From Anisus vortex (lineage: Eukaryota > Mollusca > Gastropoda > Planorbidae), in the NCBI GenBank assembly GCA_949126835.1, contig OX421494.1, forward strand, positions 20,772,196-20,836,195: a stretch of DNA of 64,000 nt, given 5' to 3'. Numbering within the stretch: position 1 is the first letter of the stretch; the number at the start of each line of letters is the position of its first letter. The position numbers and the translations under genes were made by a program. Below are positions 41,204-53,022 of this stretch, piece by piece. The notes under the pieces are model-generated. The model did not search any database. It was not told where the DNA came from and saw nothing but the letters and a program-made list of their open reading frames with translations.

Positions 41204-42160
41204 TAGGAAAACAACGTTACTACATAACATTCAGTCTCTGACAGGATAAAAGAATAATAGTTTTTTCTTTACTTTTAAATACATGTGGGAAATTCAAATA
41301 ACTAAACTAAATCAATTTAATTAATTAAGAACAAAACGATTTCTTTTGAATAATTAATGATTGTCATTGCGCGTGTTAAAAATGCTTCAAGGAGCCGTCT
41401 TAAGTGGTGGGAGTTTTCAAATAATTTGTGATGCTAATAGGCGGATATTCTTATAAGCGATAACTTGCACATAATATACATAATTTTGAAACGAGTATTG
41501 GTTTATTTCCAATTCTTATAACCAGTGAAACACATTATGAACGTATTGGTCTATTGAGGATATAATAAAACAGAATCATTACCATTGTTTCAATATTTGA
41601 TCGTTGACCTGTAAATTATGTTCAAACCTATAGATCTAGTGGTAGACGTTGTATTGAGATTTTACCATCGACTTTACATTTTATTTTCAAGAAGGAAGAT
41701 AGCATCCTTTCAAATAACATAACTTTGCATATATGCTTCTTCTGTCATGTGATCCATCAATTAAATGACAATACTCAGACCATTCATTAAAAAAATCTGG
41801 ATGTGTGTAATTCATTGCAAGTTCATCATTACAAATGACAAACTATAGCACCGATTAGTTAAATTACTCAGTTGAGAAACACCCTGAAAGAAGCTCAAAA
41901 CACATATTTTTAGATAATAAATAGGCCTATGGGATCAAATTCTAACTTACAAATACAATATAATTATATAATACTCTTCTCAGAAAAGCATAGATACAGA
42001 GTGTCTTTATTCCCGAGCGGCATCCAGGTATAGAATGGGGTTGTCTAAACCTACTACTGGTGTAGCAGATTTGGCACCCAGAGCGTTTTTCAATGGCACG
42101 CAAAAGATCTCCAGATAGGCAATTCAAGTATTTTTTTACAAGAAATTTAGTGTTAGACCA
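41204..42160. other. Satellite edge and AT-rich gene-less DNA
   Basis: 41204-41277 continues the satellite unit briefly and then matches the flank of array A. From there to 42160 the DNA is AT-rich. The minus frame 41942-42127 has no recognisable feature. Confidence 0.5.
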
Positions 42161-42435
42161 AGATGACTTTTAGGCTGCTGTCACGCCGAATGAATTTGAA
42201 ATTATACTTTGGCACTATTATGATGAGATCCGGGCTAATAGACAATTGCTATAACTATTGCGCATGCCCGAGATTCTGGGAGTTCCGTCCTCCATGTTAG
42301 ATGCACGAAGTCGCACCATTCTTGTCGGCCGTTGTTCATTAGTTTACTTGTCGTCCATATTTGTGTATTGTCAATAAAGTATTATGTTCTACAAACATAA
42401 CAGGCACAGTATTATCAAAAGGTTGGGGACCCTAG
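42161..42435 (-). repeat. hAT-like MITE copy, interrupted and truncated
   Basis: GATGACTTTTAGGCTGCTGT, then GAATGAATTTGAAATTATAC and TTTGGCAC match the reverse of the family at 61370. The end ATTATCAAAAGGTTGGGGAC is found at about 42411-42430. Between them, about 42225-42405 is unrelated sequence, so the copy has been split by an insertion. No target duplication is seen. Confidence 0.65.
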
Positions 42436-43350
42436 TCTAAAATATCCAGTAAAACCAAACAATTTAACATAATCAAAAACCCTATCAAAATGCAAGCGTA
42501 AACAACTGAAACACCGTATGATCGTAAGACGCAGTTATCATCTGTACAGTCCAAGAATCTATAACGAACAAAAATAAAAATAAAATTCTCTTTATGAATA
42601 TAGTTTTGTATATTGTATTGATTAATTATTAGAAACCTCCATAGTTCCAAACTAAAAGAAATTGGTCATAGATGCATTGTTGTGAATATTCATCTCAAAT
42701 TCTACACCCGGATTTCAATGAGCAGACTTGAATTATCTTCCTCTCTTATCTGCCCCGTGACGTAAGCGAAGGAAAGAAGAAGAAATCTTTATGTAATGGA
42801 AAGGAACAAAAAAAATGTTTCATTAATTATTCCACGTGCCAAATAATCGACAATGTCCATCTCAGGGGGCGAGAATGCTAATACAATGTGGCAGAATTTA
42901 TTTTTAAAGTTTTTTTGGGAGGGAGGAATTCACATTAGAGATATCATAAAGATTCCGCTGCCAACTTGCATGTTTTCATTTCAACATCATTGTAAGTGTT
43001 CCACATAAGTTTTGTATTTGTAGCGTTTAACCGTTTTAAAACAACAAACTGTTTTTAAACAATCTCTACACGTACAAATACAATCCTCTGCATACCATTT
43101 ATTGCCTCTTCATACTTATTCAGTTTTTCTTATAGCCTATAAATATGTATACATTTCTTTATTGTTTACATATATTTACCGTTTTCCTAACTGCCTATAA
43201 ATATGTATAGTTTCATTTTCTTAGGCCAATTGTCAATAAATATTTATATAACATTTTTTACCTATGAATATTTATATTTTCCATGTTTTGTTTACATGAC
43301 TGATTTGGCCCATTTATTTTACACTAATTCCTCTTTTAATGCTGATCAAT
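42436..43350. other. Gene-less stretch, nothing recognised
   Basis: AT-rich. Short local duplications occur near 43135-43205 (GCCTATAAATATGTATA repeated). The minus frame 42432-42650 and plus frame 43203-43409 are unremarkable, and the latter runs into the SINE. Confidence 0.5.
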
Positions 43351-43598
43351 GGGGCATGGTAGCCGAGCGGAAGCGCGTTCGGCGGACGTACCGAAGGTCC
43401 TGGGTTTGAATCCTGGTGAAGGCTAGGATTTGTTATCGGGTCTGGAGGGTGGCCCTGAGTCTACCCAGCTCTGACGGGTACCTGACTTTAGTTGGAGTAA
43501 AGTAAAGGCGGCTGGGTATTGTTCTGGCCACACAATCCCCTAGTATGCCGTGGCCACAGAAACTGATTACCTCTGCTTCATCTCAACGGATCAAACTA
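43351..43598 (+). repeat. tRNA-derived SINE, best copy
   Basis: The head has an A box (TAGCCGAGCGG) and a B box (GGTTTGAATCC), with a 5-bp anticodon stem (TTCGG/CCGAA) around an eight-base loop. It is therefore tRNA-like but not a canonical tRNA. The body reads GGAGGGTGGCCCTGAGTCTA, then CAGCTCTGACGGGTACCTGA and GTTCTGGCCACACAATCCCC. GATCAA near both ends could be a short target duplication. Copies or pieces lie at 12400, 26105, 46484, 49263 and 50043. Confidence 0.8.
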
Positions 43599-43710
43599 GT
43601 CAGACAGGATACTTTCCTTTTTTATTTGGTCAATTGAATTATTTCTTGGTCAAACATGTACTTGTTAGCCAAGTCATTTATTTCCCTTTTCAAACCATTT
43701 AGTAAGGAGG
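43599..43710. other. Short AT-rich spacer
   Basis: No feature recognised between the SINE and the TG repeat. Confidence 0.5.

Positions 43711-43778
<68 letters not shown>
43711..43778. repeat. (TG)n microsatellite
   Basis: About 68 bp of TG with two interruptions, running into TATATATATG. The Cys/Val-rich frame across it is spurious. Confidence 0.95.
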
Positions 43779-43898
43779 AACCCCAAAGACTGTAACATAG
43801 AGTTGAAATATTTTTTTAAATTGTATTCTCGTATTAATCATTGTATAGGATGAATCATAATGTGTTCCAAATGTCCCTGATAATATTCACTATGAACT

Positions 43899-44010
43899 AT
43901 TTGCAATGGTTTCAACGCTACTGAGAAGAACATATAATCTTTAACCTATAATATTTGCAATGGTTTCAACGCTACTGAGAAGAACATATAACCTTTAACC
44001 TATAACCTTT
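43899..44010. repeat. Tandem duplication, 54-bp unit
   Basis: TTTGCAATGGTTTCAACGCT and then ACTGAGAAGAACATATAA occur twice, 54 bp apart, with nearly identical intervening sequence. Confidence 0.9.
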
Positions 44011-46483
44011 GACCTTTTCTCGACACTTTATCTCGGAATCTTTTTTGTTGTTTTATTTTCTGATTTTTCTTCAGACTACATGGCACATATATATACATAA
44101 TGGTTGAATGCACAAATTAATTATACAAAGATATCCTTGGATAGCTTGGTTAAGTTTATATTTGAGATCAAAACTCTTTTACATGCATCTTGTCCCTGAT
44201 CCTCACTATCCCCTGTCTATTGGCATGAGTGTATTAAATATAAACAACTCTTTTACAATAATAATCCATTTCAATTTTTATAGTAAAACATGGTTCGGTT
44301 TTAAAGTGGTTATATAAAGTAGAACGTTGCGCTGCCTTTTCCATTGTCTATCACATGATGTAACGTTATTACAAACCCGCGCTATTCAGAGGCCCAATCT
44401 CATGTAATAAGCCAAAGAGATTGGGTTAATCTAATCCAGATATTAGCAATGTATCGCCGCATCTTGCCGCCACTTCATTCTGCTTTCAGAGAAAACAAGA
44501 GTTTTTCATTTTACTTTATTTTTTGTAATATTGATTCTGTGAAGCAGAGTAAAAGAGCTAGATTATAATGGAGTTAGCTCTCTGTACAAGTGATGTCCCT
44601 GTTTATCTGTTTAACTACCTATCTATCTATCTATACACCCATCCATTCATCCATCTATTTATCTTTAAATACATCCATCTATATATCTTAACATCGTTCT
44701 GTTGTCCTTCTGTCCGGCCGACTTTCAGTGAGTCGGTTTGTCCATTTATCCACCTCTTCATCTATCTGTCCACATGTTTATTTATTGGGCTATTAATAAA
44801 TAAATCTCTCTGTCTGTCTGTCTGTCTGTCTCTACATGTAGGCCTATCTATATTAATATATCTATATATTTATAACTTTATCTATCAATCTATCTTGCTG
44901 TTTCCGTTTATCCATCTGTCCGTTTGACGGTCTTTTTTGTGTGCCTAACTGTCCATCCACCTATTCATCTATCTATTTATCTAAATATTTCTATGTCTTT
45001 CTACACATCCTCTGTCTGTCTTTCCATCCGTCTGTTTTTCCGTCCGTTCGTCCATCTGTCTAGCTATCTTCTCTTCTGGCTGACTATCTGCCTATCTATT
45101 TGCCATCTTTCAAATAATTTATCAACTTCACTGTCACTTTCTGGCTGTTGGTATAAAATTGCTTACCTGATATATTTATATACACTGGGGATGCAAAAAT
45201 AGATATACAGTAGTGACACAACAGTGAAATTAATCACATATTATAATGAAGTGACATATTATTTGAATTAAAAGCTACATATATAAACCCTTTTACCGGG
45301 CATTGCGGCCGAAAGCGTCGGTAATAATTTATATAGTTCGGGCTACTTTCTCACTTAGTTCGAAATCTCGGGGGTTTTCCGTTTGTTTATTTACGTGTTT
45401 TTCCCTTTTTTTATCACTGTATACCTACTTTTCCACCCTCCCTCCTGTATATATATATATATATATATATGTTGCTCTAAACATCTTCCTGTGATCAAAA
45501 AGTACATTTTGTCTAAATGCCTGTGATCTAATAGTCTGATGTTCTAAATGTCTATACGAGATCTATAAATCTATTCGCGTACAGTCTCGTGTGAAATTAT
45601 TCTCCTAGAAGTGTCGAACGTAACATAATTAATACTTATATAGATCTATATATAATCTTATAAAATATATATACACTTTATATAAAATAAATCTATTCAA
45701 TGTATAACTATTACAGTGTATTCAATAGTGTCTATTCAGCACTATACGTTTAATACAATGTATTCTCCTGACAATAGACTCCGTTAGTGCTCAAAATAAA
45801 ATTATGTAAACCCACTCCACTCCAAACTTAGTCAAACATTGATCTCGAACACTTCGATCCAGGCCAGGTTTACACTTTGGCCCCCCTAGACTTTTGGGTG
45901 GACAGCACTCCCCCAAGTACTAGTCATTTAGAGAAGTACTTGGGACTGCTACATGGACCAATGGGTTTTGGTATCGATTCTTTGTATTTAGCTGGGACAG
46001 ATGACGGAAGAGGTTAAACCGATACCATTCAGGGTCTTTTGGGGGCCTGATTGTGACAGGTCCCTGGGTTTACATGTTGAAGCTACTGCAAGGCTTCGTG
46101 TGGTGTAGTGAATAATGGAAAAATATATATGTGAAATGTGCAATGAAACCACAATTAAAAAAGTGTCTCACTAGAGATTGTTTTAAACAGTTGAAGTAAG
46201 TTCATTTCAATATAGATAAAACATAATAAATACTAATGAATATTCTTATAGCGTATCTTTCAAAGTTATTATATTTAGCATTCTTTCCACAATTCAGTTG
46301 CCGATATTGGGGTGGGGAAAGCATAAAAATACTAGCCAAAGAGGAAGGTCCTCAAACTATTCTTAAAAGACTCGTTTGACTCAGAATTGTCTGGGACAAG
46401 CTGTTCCGCATATATATGAAAGGCGCTCTAATGGCTGCACCCTTGGATTGCCGTATTGACTCCCCTCCCCTTTTTTTCCCTAG
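44011..46483. other. Gene-less stretch with degenerate CTAT/CTGT repeats
   Basis: 44600-45110 is a long degenerate TCTA/TCTG/CCAT microsatellite that yields spurious Ser/Leu/Ile-rich frames (44568-44927 and 44924-45202). A TA run lies at 45450-45469. GC-balanced patches at 45296-45380 and 45840-46080 are unassigned and could be old repeats. Confidence 0.55.
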
Positions 46484-46642
46484 GGGGTTTGAGGCCTATT
46501 GAAGGCGAGGAATTTTCTACCCGACTCTTGAGGGTGTCCCAGAATCTACCCAGCTACCCAGGGTAACTAGTATTAGTTCGGGAAAAAGTATTCTAGACTG
46601 GACACGATGCAGGCAACATAATCCCTTTGTAAGTTGTGAATA
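46484..46642 (+). repeat. SINE body fragment, plus strand
   Basis: Contains GAAGGCGAGGAATTTTCTAC, GGGTGTCCCAGAATCTACCC and a diverged version of the ACACAATCCCCT end. It lacks a clear tRNA-like head. Confidence 0.6.
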
Positions 46643-48128
46643 CTTGTTCGAATGCTCCATAGACCAACGCGGATAGAAAGAAAGGTGTTAATGACCATAT
46701 ATATGTTAATGGTTCATATATTGATACAGTCTCTTCGGAGTGTTTATTTTATGGTTGATGAAATAGTAGTCTTCAGCTATCAGACATTGAACAGACGATT
46801 CAATACCATACTTTCAATTTGTAAGCAAATGAAACTCATTATTGCAGCATATAATATTTAATTCTTATTACTCACAATCACATTTCACATCCATGAAATA
46901 ACATTTATAATTATAGTAATGATATATAGTATAGTAGTTCTATAGAAATTATCTCTGAGTCTATCTTATTTAACACATGCTACCATTACAAAGTTTTCAG
47001 GGAGACTCTATTAAAAACGAGCGTGGTAGATCATGTGACTAACTGCTTCCGATCTATCAAGCAAGACCCTAGGTTTTATTTAATTTTAATATCCAAATCT
47101 GGGTTTTATTCTAAGTTTTATAATTCTTACTTAATATTACAATTGATTTACATGAGTCATTTCCCTTGCATTAAACTTGCATTTAACTTTCATTAAACTT
47201 GTAATTTACTTGCACCATAGCAAAAGGTTTACTATGTGTCGACATAATATATATATATACACATTACTTAGGCATCGACAGCTATATTTACTGAGAGACC
47301 TACCGTACTGTATAGAATTCCATATAGATAAACCACACACTGAATGTGATAGTCTCTTTCAGCCGCAGCTAAAAATAATTGAGACTTTTGATAACTTGAT
47401 TATGATTGATTCTGATTATTTTAATAACCATTTTTTTTTCTTGTTAGTTTGCGTGACAACTGTTGGTGTTTTTTTTTCTTCCTTTGTACCATTTAAAAAA
47501 AATAGCATAATAACCTTAACCTTAACCTTAGAAATGTTAACCATATTTCTCCAACAGTATGGGGATATGGATTACAGGTGACAGGAATAGCAACTTAGAT
47601 TTGAGATAAACACAAATTTCCTTTTACAGTTCTTGTTAAAAAACAAAAAGAGCACATCTACTGCAAATCTTAGGGCGCATGAAATATTATGAATAGAAAA
47701 ATTATTTCAATAGATTAAAAAAATTACTTAACTAAAAAAGCGTTTGTTATATTCAGCGCGATCCTAAAAGAGAAGAATGGGCGCAACCTGTAGTTAGCAC
47801 TTCGAACACTTACTTCCACCCTAATACTAATGCTAATTTACTAGCATGGATAGAAGCGCTATAGAAATGCCCATTCTTCTTCTTCTTCTTCTTAATACAA
47901 TTCTTGTAATCCAGCATTCTCCTCCTTCGTTCGAATCTTTAGGGCCATGAGACCAGTGGCCACCTTAAAGTCTGCAGTCCTCACCAGGTCGTATGCTGTG
48001 CCACACAATTTCTACAAGAAGTTCTGCTGCGTATTGTTTTGAATGAAAGAAATCATTGAAGGATGGTGTCTGTGACTGGAGTTCGCCTTACATAGTTCTC
48101 TTCGTAATAGGACTTAAAACCCGTAATG
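46643..48128. other. Gene-less stretch with short repeat relics
   Basis: A (CCTTAA)3 motif lies at 47514-47532 and a (CTT)5 run at 47876-47893. Near 47830-47875 there is a relic (CTAGCATGGATAGAAGCGCT) like the arm ends at 17590. The 134-codon frame at 47177-47581 has no domain I can identify. Confidence 0.5.
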
Positions 48129-48136
48129 CTCTATGG

Positions 48137-48361
48137 CAGCGGTCGGCAACCTTTTGATAATCGTCTGCCAAAGTAGGATTTATAATTCATTCAGCGTACC
48201 ATCATCCTAAAATGTCATCCTGCTCTAGCCCCCACATTTAATGTAGAAGAAACTTAAATTGCCTTTTTTTTTTCGGGGGGGGGGGGGGTTCGCGTGCCAT
48301 TAGGAAATTGTTTTGCGTGCCAAGTATAACACGCGTGCCATAGGTTGCCGACCCCTCCCTG
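48137..48361 (+). mobile_element. hAT-like MITE (CAGGGGTCGGCAACC family)
   Basis: Starts CAGCGGTCGGCAACCTTTTG and ends GGTTGCCGACCCCTCCCTG. The flanks CTCTATGG (48129-48136) and CTCTGTGG (48362-48369) are an 8-bp duplication with one mismatch. A G13 run lies near 48276-48288. No transposase is present. Confidence 0.8.
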
Positions 48362-48369
48362 CTCTGTGG

Positions 48370-49262
48370 GCTTGTATAAAAACTTAAACAAAACTTTTTT
48401 TGTTTTCTAAACGAATACATAGCTTTAACTTTACCACTGACAACTTTTTAAAAAAAAAGATAATGTCCATAATGTGTGCCAAATCAGACGTTTGCAAACT
48501 TCTGTTTTTTATCACGCAGCTCCACTTTCACGGTGTTGCTTCTTCAGCATCGAGCGTATGAGTTGTCCATAGTGACATTTACACGAGTGCATTGAAGATG
48601 TACACTCTTCAAGACGGGCAATTAAATCTGGAGGTTTTCAGCCAACACACAACTTGGGTGCACACGTACTTATTGAATAAACACAATACATGTAGATGTG
48701 CATTTGTTTTAAAAACTTGTTAATAGAACATCAACGAAATTTTATAGCATAGTTGAACAAATAGACTGGACGTGAAAATGCAGAAGAAATTCATTATTAT
48801 AGAGACAGGTTGCAGACAGATATGAATCAATACAATCTAATATCTAACTTGTATTTTTTAATTCCCCATCAACATTGGGATTCTTTTTGATACATTTTTT
48901 TTTTATTGTTACACCGTATGAAATTATTTTGAATTGAAGCAAGTTCATGAGCATTTTATCTTTTATATTTTCTTTTAGTACTTGATGCCCTTAACAGAGG
49001 TCCCCATTTTCATTATTAATCTATTTGGTTTTATTTCGCTTGGAGATCATGAATAGAACTGTACTAGCGGCAAAGAGTTCAATTATCATTCAAATAATCT
49101 TGGTTTTAAATGTTGTTGTTGTTGTTTATCAGTAATTTGTAATGCAGGGGGGTCTTTCCCTGATCAGTATCCGAACTCAGTTTTAAAAAGGCACTTAGGC
49201 ATCATCAGGGACGAAGCCACGGGGGGGGGGGGGAGCAAGATCCCTGAAAAAAAAACTCTGGA
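48370..49262. other. Gene-less stretch, nothing recognised
   Basis: AT-rich, with a (TTG)4-like run near 49113 and a G14 run near 49220. No gene-like pattern is visible. Confidence 0.5.
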
Positions 49263-49335
49263 TTCGCCCCTGGGCACCATACTGGCCACACGATTCCTTT
49301 ATTATCAGTGGTCAATAGCTCTCCCCGTCAATAAC
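49263..49335 (+). repeat. SINE 3' body fragment
   Basis: CACCATACTGGCCACACGATTC followed by TATCAGTGGTCAATAG matches the end of the SINE body at 43520-43560. Confidence 0.5.
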
Positions 49336-49815
49336 CTTATCAACAAAAAGTTTTCTAGGACTTTTAAAATAAACACACATTTTGTCATACGTTTAATTTA
49401 CTTTAAAATGTGAGTTTATAGAATTCACTTTTAAATATTATTGTTTCAAGTATTAGATAATTAAAAAAAACTTCGACATGTTGTAAAAAAAAATAGTCAG
49501 GATTGACGCAAACAGCGTGACATTATTTCTCTGGGGTTGTTCTGCCCTGCCTGCTCATTGAAATTATTGAGGCGGATGGTGAAGAAGTTTAATGGACGAA
49601 AAACTGATGCCGATTTCATTGCCTGGACTGGTTCAATGTGTCTGGCATCCTATTTGGGATGATCTGCCCATAGGTCGTGGAATCTAGGTCACCGCCTCTG
49701 TCGTTAAAAGGTAATGCCTTGTGGCTCTGATTGTAAATATTGATGCCATTTCTCTCGGTGTAAATATTACTGGTCCCTGACTCTCTTATACTGTTACTGT
49801 TTCATGACTCTCAAT
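49336..49815. other. Gene-less stretch with a GC-balanced patch
   Basis: 49500-49740 is less AT-rich and might be an old LINE or exon remnant, but no frame gives a recognisable protein. Confidence 0.4.
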
Positions 49816-50003
49816 TTAATGACGCTCAACATACATATGACTCTTCGCATATTTAGTGACGCTCAACATACATATGACTCTTCGCATATTTAGTGACGCT
49901 CAACATACATATACCTCTTCGCATATTTAATGACGCTCAACATACATATGCCTCTTCGCATATTTAATGACGCTCAACATACATATGCCTCTTTGCATAT
50001 TTA
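49816..50003. repeat. Minisatellite, 37-bp unit, 5 copies
   Basis: TGACGCTCAACATACATATG followed by ACTCTTCGCATATTTAG repeats five times. The ACTCTTCG part varies to CCTCTTCG. Confidence 0.93.
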
Positions 50004-50042
50004 GTCCATATGGTCCATAATGCTTAGTTTTTCAAGAATCAA

Positions 50043-50142
50043 TGGTCATGGCATAGCAGAATATTGTGTGGCCAGCACAACACTCACATACCTTCATCAA
50101 AACTCTATAAATAAACTGTAACCCATCAATGACGGTATTTTA
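50043..50142 (-). repeat. SINE body fragment, minus strand
   Basis: AGAATATTGTGTGGCCAGCA and the later TAACCCATCAATGACGGTA correspond to the reversed SINE body seen at 12450-12530 and 26120-26200. Confidence 0.5.
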
Positions 50143-50406
50143 CTGTTACTCAACTATGGTTCTAAATTAATTGAACCAGATTTCATTGTTACGTTTCATT
50201 ATTTGTCCACTGAGTAAAAATAAATCAAAAGTCCTCATTATCGTGGTAATTGTGTAGCCAGCAAATGTCCAACTTCATACTGTGTCGATCGATACATATG
50301 TTTCTGTTCCAATCCACATGCCGTTGACAGGTTTAAATGATTATGCATGAATAAAGATTGAAGTTTAAAACATTTCCGATCCCATTCGTTCATTTACTAA
50401 CAAACC

Positions 50407-50545
50407 ATGTCTGCGTGCTGCGTCAATGGTTGTACTGCGAGTAAGAATAGATGTATTTCCAAATTTCCCCCAAAAAGATTGATTTCCAAAAGATGTTGCC
50501 TCAAAGAAAAAGATGGATTGTGAATGTCAGACGTGAAGAATCACA
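50407..50545 (+). pseudogene. THAP-domain fragment, frameshifted
   Basis: The first phase, from an ATG at 50407, reads MSACCVNGCTASKNRCISKF, the start of a THAP zinc finger (C-x(2-4)-C). A different phase then reads QRKRWIVNVRREES, matching the conserved W-x-V-N-V-R-R-E region of THAP domains. The two parts are in order and at sensible spacing but need a one-phase shift between about 50460 and 50480. The following CxxH pair is not found before a stop near 50562. THAP domains bind DNA and occur in host regulators and in P-element-type transposases. I cannot tell which this came from. Confidence 0.6.
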
Positions 50546-50562
50546 TATTTTTATTCTCAAAC

Positions 50563-51007
50563 GTATTGCTTGATGCAGATAATTTTCGTTTTGTGTCTTT
50601 ATGTATCTATTGACCATGTTTTTTTATAGTAAAAACTGCTACTTTTGACTACTTTATTTTTATAAACCAAGCTAAATTTAATTTAACGCGACTAACATAC
50701 CGACTATTAATTATTAAATACTCACTTTTCATGTTAAAAACGGAATCCTCATAACAAATATTGTAGCCTTAGTATATTTCTAAAAGACCAGAACTGAACG
50801 AAGATGTTTAAATAAATTGTCAAACATCAGCAAAAGGCGAAAACGCTCATTTAATGAGTATTGACGGAAATAAACCGGAAGTTCATTGAAACCCATTGAA
50901 AAGGTCAGGCCTTAATAAGATTAGTCAATAGAGTCATTTAGAAGTCTCGTGTAGCACAATGTTTTGACTTGATATGTTCTTAGATACCTGTTAGAGTTGA
51001 GTTAATT
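50563..51007. other. Gene-less stretch, nothing recognised
   Basis: AT-rich. No continuation of the THAP-like reading was found on either strand. Confidence 0.5.
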
Positions 51008-51112
51008 TATCGGCATCCAGTTACACACCTAAGACTCCCAGGACGAATTCAGGCCTGTGCCAAGTTTTAAACACGAACCCACTGGAATGACTAGCCAATG
51101 CTCTGCCGCTAT
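51008..51112 (-). repeat. Possible tRNA-like repeat relic
   Basis: Minus strand: AGCGGCAGAGCATTGGCTAG with GTGGGTTCGTG resembles Pol III A and B boxes at tRNA spacing. It is diverged and has no clear body match. Confidence 0.35.
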
Positions 51113-51884
51113 ACAACATCAACCTTATAAAGCAACTGTCCTACTGAGGCTAAATTTATTGTTATAGCTTCCTAAGCGTGCTTCTAGCTTTCATCCGTAT
51201 AACTGACGGAAAAAAAAGACAAAATGCGACATTTTAATTAGGCTGATAAATTAAGCATTTGTTCATACGGGACATCTTTTGTTTTTGTGTTGTGGCGTCA
51301 TTGTTTTATGGAATGTGCATTGTAATGAAATCTCTTTGGTCCTAGATTTAGACTTTAGACAATAAACCCTTGTAAACTAAGTGAGTGATTTAATTACCTG
51401 TCCTTTTATAGTACAAGTAGAATAATTTCAACAATAGTGACTTAAGTCCTGAGAGTCACTAGTTAGTCAGTCATATTTTTTTCATTAACACTGAACTAAC
51501 ATTATTGTTATAGTGTTGTACTTGTACAGTTACTAGCTACTAATGTTATAGCGTACTTGTTCAACTGTAATGTGAAATAACATTGACCAATTTTAGCCAG
51601 CCACTCAGATACTGAAGTGTTCCTCGTAGCCACGGGCTACTTAAGTAGACACCGTGGATGTCTCTCTGTCTGTATGTGTGTCTGTGTTTGTAGCTATGTG
51701 TCTGTCTGTGTTTGTAGCTGTGTGTTTAGCTATGTGTGAGTAGCTATGCGTGTGTAGCTATGCGTGTGTTGCTATCTAAGTGTAGCTATCTGTGTATCTG
51801 TGTGTAGCAATGTGTGTGTAGCTATGTGTTTAGCTTACAGTTAAAACTCCACAATCCATGCACGCGCATACAGCTCTCCTCGCA
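51113..51884. other. Gene-less stretch ending in GT-rich repeats
   Basis: 51660-51835 has degenerate TGTGTGTAGCTATG-type repeats. No gene is recognised. Confidence 0.55.
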
Positions 51885-51885
51885 C

Positions 51886-52130
51886 CGACAAACACAGGGA
51901 GACAAACACAGGGAGACAAACACAGGGAGACAAACACAGGGAGACAAACACAGGGAGACAAACACAGGGAGACAAACACAGGGAGACAAACACAGGGAGA
52001 CAAACACAGGGAGACAAACACAGGGAGACAAACACAGGGAGACAAACACAGGGAGACAAACACAGGGAGACAAACACAGGGAGACAAACACAGGGAGACA
52101 AACACAGGGAGACAAACACAGGGAGACAAA
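51886..52130. repeat. 14-bp tandem array, about 17 copies
   Basis: The unit ACACAGGGAGACAA is almost perfectly conserved. Because 14 is not a multiple of 3 and the unit lacks stops, several frames stay open on both strands. The resulting Cys/Leu- or Gln/Thr-rich frames (51814-52256) are artefacts. Confidence 0.96.
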
Positions 52131-52848
52131 CAAGCTCAGATACTCGTAGACAAACACACGAACAGATAGGGACACAGACAACCATTGGCATACAGACACA
52201 CATGCATTACGCTCACACCCATTTACACCAACACGCTGACACACACATACCGGCACACATATACATACATATTACACAATCGCTCTAAGACGCACACACC
52301 ACATACAAACACGCCAAAGTTATAAGCGTGCTATTGACGTTAGCCATAATGGGAAGTTTGACTGCTATAAAAATAATCATGACAGAATGAAAAAAAAAGC
52401 ATATGGGGGCATCTATTAAATCACTAAAAACCAATGTTTGAATAATTTTGTCAACTTTAACGTAGACGTAAATAAAAAAGAAAATATATACATAACTTCT
52501 CTGATAGCTGGTTTTGTGTATGTGTGTTTAACTTAAATCAGCATTTATTTATTGTTGTTTTCTCAATTTGTAAGAAAAGGTTTTAGTAATAATAAAATAA
52601 ACAAGAAGCTCAGATTAAAAATAATGTATTTCTTTATTTTGTTTCTGGTGCGTGAAATTTGAATGTAGACAATGAATTTTTTTTATCCTGCCTTTTCGAG
52701 TAGTAGTTGATTTATATGATTATCAATTTTATAATCAAACGTTTCATGTAAGCGTTGATTATAAGTTGAGGGAAAAAAAATGCTTTTTACATACAGGAAG
52801 ACGATGTTGCATATGTTGGTGGTCACGGCACAGATTTGGGTAGGGGAG
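52131..52848. other. Gene-less stretch, nothing recognised
   Basis: CA-rich at first (to 52310), then AT-rich. No gene-like feature is seen. Confidence 0.5.
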
Positions 52849-53022
52849 AGGGTTTGCCAGTCGGAGTTGTTTGCCAGTCGGAGTTGTTTTCCAGTCGGGG
52901 TTTTCCAGTCGTGGTGTAACAGTGAGGGTTTTCCAGTCGGGGTTCGCCAGTCGGGGTTTTCCAGTCGTGGTTTTCCAGTCAGGGTTTGCCAGTCAGGGTT
53001 TGCCAGTCAGAGTTTTCCAGGA
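52849..53022. repeat. Degenerate CCAGTCGGGGTTT minisatellite
   Basis: About a dozen variants of GCCAGTCGGAGTT or TCCAGTCGGGGTT occur at 12-24 bp spacing. The 89-codon frame 52780-53049 follows the repeat and is not taken as a gene. Confidence 0.85.

Noticed and set aside
44568..45202. Two adjacent plus-strand frames of 119 and 92 codons
   Set aside because: They follow degenerate CTAT/CTGT repeats and have biased Ser/Ile/Leu/Tyr composition without a domain.
47514..47532. CCTTAA repeats resembling telomeric DNA
   Set aside because: The animal telomere repeat is CCCTAA/TTAGGG. This is three copies of a different hexamer.
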